Part shown: piece after piece, positions 48,176 to 55,835 of the stretch | Numbering within the stretch: position 1 is the first letter of the stretch | Layout of the letters: each line of letters starts with the position of its first letter | From: AP-15 sp963735445 | Lineage (GTDB): Bacteria > Pseudomonadota > Alphaproteobacteria > ATCC43930 > CGMCC-115725 | DNA: 64,000 nt | Direction: 5' to 3' | Assembly: GCA_963735445.1 (NCBI GenBank) | Contig: CAVTLC010000008.1 | Span: forward strand, 52,752 to 116,751 | Notes under the pieces: model-generated | The model's database searches: none | Told to the model about the DNA's origin: nothing | What the model saw: the letters and a program-made list of their open reading frames with translations, nothing else | Translations under genes and position numbers: made by a program

Positions 48176-50611
48176 ATGCCTGCAGAACAACAACACGAAT
48201 TACGCACCGCGGAAGCGGGCGGTCCGCCGCCCTCCGGCGCCATCGAACAATTGCTGGCCGGGATTCCGGCTTTACCCGAAGATGCCCTGATCCTGATTCC
48301 GACCCGCAGCTTTGTGCTGTTTCCCGGCACCGTGCTGCCGGTCACGCTCGGCCGCCAGCGGTCGATTGCGGCCGCGCAAGCGGCGATCCGGCTGAACCGT
48401 CCGATCGGTCTCGTCCTGCAGCGCGATCCGGCGACCGAAGACCCACTCCCGATCGATCTGCATCGGATGGGCACCGAAGCGAATGTGCTGCGCTATGTGA
48501 CGAGCCCCGACGGTCAGCATCACGTGATCAGTCAAGGCGAGCGGCGTTTTCGCATCCTCGATTTTCTCGACGGCTATCCGTTTCTGGTCGCGCGGGTCGA
48601 GCGGATCACCGAACCGGCGGCGAGCAGCAAGGATATCGAGGCGCGGATGCTGCATCTGCGCAACCAGGCGATCGAGGTTTTGCAGCTGTTGCCGCAAACC
48701 CCGGTCGAGCTGGTCAATGCAGTGCAATCGGCTTCCTCGGCCGCGGCGTTGGCGGATTTGATCGCCAGCTTTATGGATATCGGCGCCGCCGAGAAGCAGG
48801 AGATCCTGGAGACCGTCGATATCGAAAGCCGGCTCGAGCGGGTCTCGGCGATGCTGGTCTACCGCACCGAGGTGCTGCGCCTGTCGCGGCAAATCAGCGA
48901 ACAAACCAAAGAAAAGATCGACGATCGCCAGCGCGAATTCCTGCTGCGCGAGCAGATGAAGACGATCCAGAAAGAACTCGGCGAAGGCGACGACGCCAAA
49001 AGCCAGGAAATCGCCGAGCTGTCGAAAAAGATCGACGAGGCCAAGATGCCGCCCGAGGTCGAGGCGCATGCCCGACGCGAGTTGGCGCGGCTCGAGCGGA
49101 TGCCGGAGGCGGCGGGCGAATACTCGATGGCCCGGACCTATATCGAATGGTTGGTGGAGCTGCCCTGGGCGGTCGAGACCGGAGGCCATGTCGACATCGC
49201 CGAGGCGCGTCGCACCCTCGACGCCGATCATTACGGCCTCGCCAAGATCAAGCGGCGCATCCTCGAATATTTGGCGATCCAGCAGCTGAACCCGACCGGT
49301 CGCAGCCCGATCCTGTGCTTTGTCGGGCCGCCTGGGGTCGGCAAGACCTCGCTTGGCCAGAGCATCGCCAAGGCTACGGGCCGCAAATTTGTCCGCGTCA
49401 GCCTCGGCGGAACCCATGACGAAGCCGAGATCCGCGGTCATCGCCGCACCTATATCGGGGCTTTGCCCGGCAACATCATTCAGGGCATCCGCCGCGCCGG
49501 CGCCCGCGACTGTGTGATGATGCTCGACGAAATCGACAAGCTCGGCCGCGGTATTCAGGGCGATCCGGCCTCAGCGTTGCTCGAAGTGCTCGATCCCGAG
49601 CAAAACTCGACTTTCCGCGACAACTATCTCGGCGTGCCGTTCGACCTGTCGCGGGTCATGTTCATCACTACAGCGAATGTGCTCGACAGTATTCCGGGAC
49701 CATTGCGCGACCGCATGGAGGTCATCGATCTTCCCGGCTATGTCGAGGACGAGAAATTCGAGATCGCGAAGCGTTACCTCGTTGCCCGTCAGCTCAAGGC
49801 CAATGGTCTGACACCCGAGCAGGCCGAGATCACCGACGACGCGATCCGCATAATTATTCGCGACTACACGCGCGAGGCCGGGGTGCGCCAGCTCGAGCGC
49901 GAGATTGGGGCCGCCTTGCGCAGCGCCGCGATGCGGATCGCGGAGGGGACCGACCAGCATGTCCGGATCGAGCCGGACATGCTGCGCGAAATCCTCGGGC
50001 CGGCGCGCTTTGAGGGCGAGGTGGCGATGCGCACCAGCGTCCCCGGGGTTGCGACCGGTCTCGCCTGGACCCCGGTCGGCGGCGACATCCTGTTTATCGA
50101 AGCGACCCGCACTCCCGGATCAAATCGGCTGATCCTGACCGGCCAGCTCGGCGAGGTCATGCGCGAGAGCGCGCAGGCGGCGCTGAGCCTGGTCAAGGCG
50201 CGGGCGTCGTCGCTCGGGGTCGATCCGACGATGTTCGAGAAGAGCGACATCCATGTCCATGTCCCGGCCGGGGCGATCCCAAAGGACGGGCCGAGCGCCG
50301 GGGTGGCGATGTACACCGCGCTGGTGTCATTGCTGACCAACCGCACGGTGCGCAACGACACAGCAATGACCGGCGAAATCAGCCTGCGCGGCCTGGTATT
50401 GCCGGTCGGCGGGATCAAGGAAAAGGTCGTCGCTGCGGCGCGCGCTGGGCTCAAGGCCGTGATCCTGCCGGCGCGCAACCGCAAGGACTATGAGGACATC
50501 CCCGAAAGTGCGCGCAACAGCCTGCGCTTTCGCTGGGCGGAACACGTCGAGGAAGTCACCGAGGCGGCATTGGAACCTGCGCCCAGTCCAACGGCGCAGG
50601 CTGCCGAATAA
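48176..50611 (+). CDS. lon: ATP-dependent protease Lon
   Basis: The product is 811 residues. N-terminal substrate domain (LILIPTRSFVLFPGTVLPVTLGR), coiled region with EFLLREQMKTIQKELGEGD, AAA+ module with Walker A GPPGVGKT at residues 384-391 and MLDEIDKLGRG, then the peptidase domain with the catalytic dyad Ser707 (DGPSAGVAM) and Lys750 (GGIKEK). Lon degrades misfolded and regulatory proteins in the cytosol. Placement behind hsp20 rather than clpX suggests a second, stress-linked copy in this genome, as in several alphaproteobacteria. Confidence 0.93.
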   Translation: MPAEQQHELRTAEAGGPPPSGAIEQLLAGIPALPEDALILIPTRSFVLFPGTVLPVTLGRQRSIAAAQAAIRLNRPIGLVLQRDPATEDPLPIDLHRMGTEANVLRYVTSPDGQHHVISQGERRFRILDFLDGYPFLVARVERITEPAASSKDIEARMLHLRNQAIEVLQLLPQTPVELVNAVQSASSAAALADLIASFMDIGAAEKQEILETVDIESRLERVSAMLVYRTEVLRLSRQISEQTKEKIDDRQREFLLREQMKTIQKELGEGDDAKSQEIAELSKKIDEAKMPPEVEAHARRELARLERMPEAAGEYSMARTYIEWLVELPWAVETGGHVDIAEARRTLDADHYGLAKIKRRILEYLAIQQLNPTGRSPILCFVGPPGVGKTSLGQSIAKATGRKFVRVSLGGTHDEAEIRGHRRTYIGALPGNIIQGIRRAGARDCVMMLDEIDKLGRGIQGDPASALLEVLDPEQNSTFRDNYLGVPFDLSRVMFITTANVLDSIPGPLRDRMEVIDLPGYVEDEKFEIAKRYLVARQLKANGLTPEQAEITDDAIRIIIRDYTREAGVRQLEREIGAALRSAAMRIAEGTDQHVRIEPDMLREILGPARFEGEVAMRTSVPGVATGLAWTPVGGDILFIEATRTPGSNRLILTGQLGEVMRESAQAALSLVKARASSLGVDPTMFEKSDIHVHVPAGAIPKDGPSAGVAMYTALVSLLTNRTVRNDTAMTGEISLRGLVLPVGGIKEKVVAAARAGLKAVILPARNRKDYEDIPESARNSLRFRWAEHVEEVTEAALEPAPSPTAQAAE

Positions 50612-50825
50612 AACGACTTTGTTAAGATTCCCTGAACGGTTGCCCCGGTGAAAACGGGGTCCACCCTCCAGCGCTCGACACAATGGAACCGGTCGATTCC
50701 GGCGTTTCCAGGCATCTTCCCCGCGGGGCGAAGGCTGGCGGGGAAGACTGTTTTCCAAATCGCAATGCCGGCCTTAATGGCACATCCCAATAGCTGAGTT
50801 TGCGAATTGAGGTGGGAGGGACTTT

Positions 50826-51117
50826 ATGTGTCGTAACATCAAGACGCTGCACAACTTCAAACCACCCGCCACAGAGGACGAGATCCGGGCATCTTCCGTG
50901 CAATTCGTCCGGAAGCTGAGCGGTTTTACGCGGCCCTCCAAGGCCAACCAGCTCGCATTCGACCGGGCGGTGGAACAGGTGACCAGATGCGGCGCGCGAG
51001 CTGCTCGCCTCTCTCGTAACCAACGCGCCACCACGGGATCGTGATGTCGAAGCGTCAAGGGCGAGGACAAAATCGGCCGCCCGGTTCCAGTCTGCCGACG
51101 CAAGCCGCGCAACCTAA
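50826..51117 (+). pseudogene. DUF2277 family protein, one frameshift
   Basis: The N-terminus MCRNIKTLHNFKPPATEDEIRASSVQFVRKLSGFTRPSKAN is the DUF2277 signature. After VTRC one extra G near 50990 shifts the frame. The remainder (ARELLASLVTNAPPRDRDVEASRARTKSAARFQ) is intact in the next frame up to the stop at 51117. The family is about 90 residues with unknown function. As written a 72-residue product with a foreign end results. Confidence 0.8.
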
Positions 51118-51188
51118 TCGGTGATCCGAGCCGGCCCGAATACTACTTCGTAGAAGCCGCGAGCGTGCACCGAGACTCAGTAGCGCCG

Positions 51189-52376
51189 TTACCCGATCGT
51201 GATCGGGTAGCCGACAATGGCGCTGAAGTTCTTGCGCATGTTGTTGTAGCGCGGCTCGTGCGATTGCACGCGGCCGACCTCGTCGGTGGCCCGCGACATC
51301 AGCGTGTAGTTGCCCTTATGGCGTGCATCCCAACGGAATGACCAGCGCACCCACATAAACCGCTCGCGCGGCGGCTCGACATGGGCCGCATGCCAAGTCT
51401 CGCCGCCGTCGACGCTGACCTCGACCTGGGTGATCGCGCCCGCGCCGCTCCACGCATAGCCCCGGATCATGTGGACGCCGGGAGGCATTTCCTCGGTATC
51501 GTCGTTGGGCTGGGTGATCAGCGACTTCACCCCGATTGTGGTGATCAGCTCCTTGTTCGGGTCGTCGGGCGAATTGCCGTAATAATAGAATTGATAGTGG
51601 TACCAGCAGTCCGGCTCGTGCTCCATCAGCTCGAGCTTGGTCAGCCACTTGACCGACCAATTGCCTGACCAGCCGGGGACCAAGAGACGCACCGGCGCGC
51701 CGTGCAGATGCTCCAGCAGCTGACCGTTCTGCGCCCAGGCGAGGATCGTGTCGGGATGGAGCGCCTTTTCGATCGGCAGACCCTTGTCGTAGTAGAAGGG
51801 CTTGGTGCCCTCGGCGGCGGTCGGCGGGATTCCCTGATCATTGCCCTCGGCTCGCACATACAGCGACTTGGCGGTAAGCCCGGCCTCGTGCAGCACTGCC
51901 GCCAGCGGCACCCCGGTCCACTCGCTGGCGCTTAGGATCATCCCTTCCTTGGTACGCGAGGGTCTGGGCCCCTCGCCTTTGAAGTACTCGAAGTAGGTCG
52001 CGTCACTGCCCGAACACTCCATCACGGTGCGCACATTGCGGGCTGGGAACCGCCGCAGCTGGTCGAAGTTGAGCGTCAGCGGCGACTTGACCTCGCCCGT
52101 GACCCGCAATGTCCAGGCCTCGGTTTCGACGACCGGCGGGACGGCGAAATGCTGCACGGTGTAATGCAGGTGGGTGGGCGTGATCAGCCCCTCCAAATCC
52201 ATCACCGGTGTGCGGATCCGAACCGTGCGGCCTTCATTGTCGGTCAAGGTGACCGGGGTAATGTCCTTGGTCGGCCATCCATGCCAATTGCCGGTCTTTT
52301 TGGCATTGGCCGGATCCGAACTGACCGGCTGATCCATCCGTAGAAAATCAGGTACGGCGCCTTCGTCTTTCGGCAT
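51189..52376 (-). CDS. Sulfite oxidase family molybdopterin enzyme without export signal
   Basis: The product is 395 residues from the ATG at 52376, where AAGGA lies 8 bases upstream. A GTG two codons earlier is less well placed. The molybdenum-ligand Cys121 is in VRTVMECSGSD. HGAPVRLLVPGWSGNWSVKWLTKLEL is the substrate/cofactor loop. The C-terminal Mo-co dimerisation domain contains IRGYAWSGAGAITQVEVSVDGGETW. Bacterial relatives (SorA/SorT) are usually exported by Tat, but no twin-arginine signal is visible here. Likely reaction: sulfite to sulfate, or another sulfur-oxygen oxidation. A sulfonate-type pair (TauD, SsuD) is encoded close by. Confidence 0.85.
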   Translation of the reverse strand: MPKDEGAVPDFLRMDQPVSSDPANAKKTGNWHGWPTKDITPVTLTDNEGRTVRIRTPVMDLEGLITPTHLHYTVQHFAVPPVVETEAWTLRVTGEVKSPLTLNFDQLRRFPARNVRTVMECSGSDATYFEYFKGEGPRPSRTKEGMILSASEWTGVPLAAVLHEAGLTAKSLYVRAEGNDQGIPPTAAEGTKPFYYDKGLPIEKALHPDTILAWAQNGQLLEHLHGAPVRLLVPGWSGNWSVKWLTKLELMEHEPDCWYHYQFYYYGNSPDDPNKELITTIGVKSLITQPNDDTEEMPPGVHMIRGYAWSGAGAITQVEVSVDGGETWHAAHVEPPRERFMWVRWSFRWDARHKGNYTLMSRATDEVGRVQSHEPRYNNMRKNFSAIVGYPITIG

Positions 52377-52512
52377 CGCCACGTTCCTTGATTAGCGCGC
52401 TCAAGTCGCGCGGCGATGCCGCGGGCCTGCATCGCGCAACATGTACCCTCGTCCCGGCGGCCGTTCTTAAAGGCCGTTCACTAGATCAGTTCGGGCCCTG
52501 GCTGAGTTCAGG

Positions 52513-53121
52513 TCAGCGGCGGCTCAGGTATTGGCCGGTTCCGCCGTCTTGCCAAAGGTCGGATATTGCGTGTCGTCGATCAGCGCCTCGATCGCCCTCG
52601 GTCGGCAATGCCTCGGCATAGTCGAGCGCGCCCTGGATGTTGTCTTCCCAGACCTCGCGCGGCAATTCGTAGAGGATCTCGACGCCATAGCCGTTCGGGT
52701 CGCTGATATAGAGGCTGTGGGTCATGCCGTGATTGACGCGGCGATGAAATTTGACGCCCTTTTCCTGCAAGTAGGCCAATTGCTGCAGCCACGCCTCGCG
52801 GGTCGGCATCGCGATCGCGATGTGGTTGATGGCCACCGGCATGCCGAACATGTCCCAGTCTTTGGGCGGCGCCGGCAGGTTGGGGTTCTCGACCAAGGCG
52901 ATGTCGTGATGGTTCATCCGCCCACCGTGATCGCCGCTGTAAAAGCGCATCTTGCGCCCGGGCCGGCGCGACACGCCGACCTGTTTGAAGCCGAGCATCT
53001 CGGTCCAGAACCGGTGCGACTCCTCGATGTCGCGCACGTTTATCACCAGGTGATTGAGGCCGGCTGGGGTCCGCGCCGCGGTCGGCGCTGCTGGCATGAT
53101 TTCTGATGTCCCGTCTGCCAT
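52513..53121 (-). CDS. VOC (glyoxalase/extradiol dioxygenase) family protein, C-terminus frameshifted
   Basis: The product is 202 residues from the ATG at 53121 (GGAGCATAGAT before it). Two beta-alpha-beta modules of the vicinal-oxygen-chelate fold: AGLNHLVINVRDIEESHRFWTEMLGF and INHIAIAMPTREAWLQQLAYL, with the YISDPNGYGVEILYE metal-ligand Glu. After ALPTEGD the last residues (RGADRRHAISDL...) look out of frame. One base away the expected EALIDDTQYPTFGKTAEP ending is present and would stop at 52524. The active-site part is unaffected, so the protein is probably still functional. The substrate is unknown. Confidence 0.8.
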   Translation of the reverse strand: MADGTSEIMPAAPTAARTPAGLNHLVINVRDIEESHRFWTEMLGFKQVGVSRRPGRKMRFYSGDHGGRMNHHDIALVENPNLPAPPKDWDMFGMPVAINHIAIAMPTREAWLQQLAYLQEKGVKFHRRVNHGMTHSLYISDPNGYGVEILYELPREVWEDNIQGALDYAEALPTEGDRGADRRHAISDLWQDGGTGQYLSRR

Positions 53122-53210
53122 ATCTATGCTCCGCAATCCCGGGCATGCAGCCCGTACTGAATATTAGGCCCGCAACCGCCGATATGCTATCGCCGTCGGC
53201 AAGTGCATCG

Positions 53211-54065
53211 TCAGGCAGCGAGCCTCCCTTCCGGCACGATGTGGCGATCGCGGGGCAGGAACATCGTCGTCCGCTTCATCAAGCGGCGCGCCGCCGGATC
53301 GAACGGCTCGCGGCGATGCATGGTAAAGCCGTTATCCCACAACAGCGCATCGCCAACCTGCCAATGGTGGCGATAAACAAACGGCGGCTGCGTTGCGGAT
53401 TCATAGATTTCCGCGAGCAGCGCCGCGCCCGAGGCTTGATCCATGCCGTCGATCCCGACAGTGGTCGTCGAGTCGAGATAGAGCGCCTTTTTCCCGGTCA
53501 CCGGATGAATGTGGACGAGCGGATGGGTGATCGGCGGCGTTTTGGTTTTTGCTTCTGCCGAGATCACTCGGTCGACACCCTGATAACCGGCGAGCCGCTT
53601 GACGTAGTCAAAGATCGCATGCCTGCCCTCGATGGCGCGCTTCAGCCGATCGGGAAGCCCGGCATAGGCAGCGCATAGATCGACCCAGGAAGTAGTCCCG
53701 CCCTGCGGTGGCAGTTCAAGTGCGTACAGCATCGCGCCGGTCGCCGGCTGAAGCATGTAGGATTGGTCCGAATGCCATTGCAGCTCGCCGTCGCCCAGGC
53801 CACCGATCGGTCGGGCTTGGCCATCCTTCAGATTTGAGATCAGTGTCACTTCCGGCCGCACCGGCGACGCCCAATCCGTGCGCACCGTGCGTTCGAGCGG
53901 ACCAAAGCGAGCGCTGAAATCGGCCAACTCATCCTCCGACAGCGCTTGCCGGCGAAACACCAGCACCGGGTGCTCGGCCCACAGCGCCCGCAATTCGGCA
54001 ATCGTGCGATCGTTCAGAGGCTCCCACAGATGCAGCCCAAGCGACCTCACAAGCAAAGCTTTCAC
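53211..54065 (-). CDS. TauD/TfdA-type 2-oxoglutarate-dependent dioxygenase, N-terminus probably frameshifted
   Basis: The product is 284 residues in this frame. Iron-binding HxD is His98 and Asp100 (LQWHSDQSY). The distal His lies in LLWDNGFTMHRREPF, which also holds the 2-oxoglutarate Arg region. The GTG start at 54065 lacks a ribosome binding site. One frame over, upstream, LPLETRPLGESFACEV is the usual TauD opening, with a TTG at 54090 preceded by GGGAG. A single-base shift near 54045 is therefore likely. Family members release sulfite from taurine or cleave phenoxy acids. The adjacent SsuD-like gene argues for a sulfonate. Confidence 0.75.
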   Translation of the reverse strand: MKALLVRSLGLHLWEPLNDRTIAELRALWAEHPVLVFRRQALSEDELADFSARFGPLERTVRTDWASPVRPEVTLISNLKDGQARPIGGLGDGELQWHSDQSYMLQPATGAMLYALELPPQGGTTSWVDLCAAYAGLPDRLKRAIEGRHAIFDYVKRLAGYQGVDRVISAEAKTKTPPITHPLVHIHPVTGKKALYLDSTTTVGIDGMDQASGAALLAEIYESATQPPFVYRHHWQVGDALLWDNGFTMHRREPFDPAARRLMKRTTMFLPRDRHIVPEGRLAA

Positions 54066-54182
54066 CGAGCGGACGGGTTTCCAGCGGCAAGATCGGTTCT
54101 CCCAGCAGACGGCAGGTGGGTTATTGTAGCACCCCGCTAGCCACAGCCCGCTACCCGAACCACGGGTTCAGGAGGAGATTCC

Positions 54183-55271
54183 ATGCCTGTGGAGATGATC
54201 GGGTGGATCGCACCGCGCATCTCGTCGGAGCTTATTCCGCCCTCCGGCCCACCGTTTGATGCGAATGTGATTGCCGAAACCGCGCAGATCCACGAGCGCG
54301 CCGGCTTTGACCGGGTGCTGATCGGCTATTTTTCCGAGGCGCCCGACGGGTTCCTGGTGGGGGCGCACGCCGCCGCGGTGACCGAGCGGCTCGGTTTTCT
54401 GTTGGCGCATCGGCCGGGTTTCGTCGCGCCGCCGGTTGCCGCCCGCAAGCTCGCAACCCTGGACCAGCTCAGCAATGGCCGTCTGGCGGTGCATATGATC
54501 GCGGGCGGCAGCGATGCCGATCAAGCCAAAGACGGCGACTGGACCGACCACGAGACCCGCTATCGCCGCTCTGACGAATACATCTCGCTGTTGCGCCGGA
54601 CCTGGACCGAGCCGGCGCCATTCGATCACGAGGGCGAGTTCTACCGTACTCGCGGCACCTATTCGCAAATCCGCTGCCGGCAGCAGCCGCACATCCCGAT
54701 CTATGGCGGCGGCGGCTCGGACGCGGCGATCGCGGCATTGGCGCCGCATGTCGATGTCTTCATGCTGTGGGGCGAACCGCTGGAGGCCACGGCCCAGTTT
54801 ATGGACCGGGTGCGGCGGCAAGCGGCGCTCTGCGGCCGCAACCCGAAATTCAGCCTGTCAACGCGCCCGATCCTGGCGGCGACCGAGGGCGAAGCCTGGG
54901 ACCGCGCCAGACGCATCCTCGACCGGGTCCTGGCTAATCGCGGTACTGCGGCGCCGGCCCAGCGCCAAAATGTCGGCTCAAGGCGGCTGTTGCAGGCGGC
55001 AGCCGAAGCCGAGGTGCACGACACCTGCTTGTGGACGGCGCTCGCCGCCGCGACCGGCGCCCAGGGAAACTCGACAGCACTCGTCGGCACGCCCGAAACC
55101 GTCGCCAAGGCACTGCTCGAATACTACAAGCTCGGAGCCACTAGTCTCTTGATCCGTGGCTACGATCCCCTGCCCGATGCAATCCAATACGGCGAGGAAC
55201 TGATCCCGCGGGTCCGCGAATTGGTCGCGGATTACGAGGCCGCGAGCAACGCCGCCGGCATAACGGTCTAG
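54183..55271 (+). CDS. SsuD-like FMNH2-dependent alkanesulfonate monooxygenase (LLM class)
   Basis: The product is 362 residues, close to SsuD length. Characteristic segments: FDANVIAETAQIHERAGFDRVLIGYFSEAPDG, AHRPGFVAPPVAARKLATLDQLSNGRLAVHMIAGG, DYISLLRRTW-like DEYISLLRRTWTEPAPFDHEGEFYR, and the PHIPIYGGGGSDAAI flavin/phosphate loop. The ATG follows AGGAGGAGATTCC. It would oxidise an alkanesulfonate to aldehyde and sulfite. Divergent from the TauD-like gene with a 117-base shared promoter region. An FMN reductase (SsuE) is not in the window. Confidence 0.8.
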   Translation: MPVEMIGWIAPRISSELIPPSGPPFDANVIAETAQIHERAGFDRVLIGYFSEAPDGFLVGAHAAAVTERLGFLLAHRPGFVAPPVAARKLATLDQLSNGRLAVHMIAGGSDADQAKDGDWTDHETRYRRSDEYISLLRRTWTEPAPFDHEGEFYRTRGTYSQIRCRQQPHIPIYGGGGSDAAIAALAPHVDVFMLWGEPLEATAQFMDRVRRQAALCGRNPKFSLSTRPILAATEGEAWDRARRILDRVLANRGTAAPAQRQNVGSRRLLQAAAEAEVHDTCLWTALAAATGAQGNSTALVGTPETVAKALLEYYKLGATSLLIRGYDPLPDAIQYGEELIPRVRELVADYEAASNAAGITV

Positions 55272-55382
55272 CTACGCGGGACGGGGTCTCGGCGGAGCAT
55301 CCGCCACCGACGAGCGCGCAAACCTTCAGCCGTTTTAGCCCTGACTGTTTGGGCGCCAGTCGAAGGGCGCTCTGATTCGCGC

Positions 55383-55814
55383 TTGGCCGGCCGACGACGA
55401 GGGCGGCAGGAGCCGGAATTCGGCTGCGGTGTAGCGCAATGCGGTGCGTGCACCGTGATCATCGACGGTGTCACCAAGAGGTCCTGCATCACGCCGCTCA
55501 GCACCGTCGCCGACGGAGCGCAGGTGACCACCCTTGAAGGGCTGGGGCAGCCGAACAATCCCAACGGGCTACAAGGGATACAGAAGGCCTTCGTCGACAA
55601 CCAAGCGGGGCAATGCGCCTATTGCGCCGCCGGCATCATCATGGGTTCCTATAACTGGCTGCGGGGGCGCGGCAGTGGCGCGATTCCGACCGACGACGAA
55701 GTGAAGAACTTCCTGTCCGGCATCGGGCAGACGCCGCCGTTCGTGTACCTGTGTCGTTGCGGGACGCACATGCGCATCGTCCGGGCGATCCAACAAGCCG
55801 CGCAGGAGATGTGA
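55383..55814 (+). pseudogene. [2Fe-2S] subunit of a molybdenum hydroxylase (IorA type), N-terminus lost
   Basis: Both cluster motifs are present: EFGCGVAQCGACTVIIDG with a later SC, and GQCAYCAAGIIM plus YLCRCGTHMRI. The usual first 40-45 residues (beta-grasp start ending 'LRD.LGLTGTK') are missing. The sequence before EFGCG is unrelated in all frames, so the gene is 5'-truncated and lacks a start with binding site. It sits directly before the IorB-type large subunit, the normal order. Confidence 0.7.
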
Positions 55815-55835
55815 TCATGACGACTACGATCCCAC

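Noticed and set aside
50650..50675. Hairpin CCCCG...CGGGG after lon as terminator
   Set aside because: Only five base pairs and no U tract follow it.
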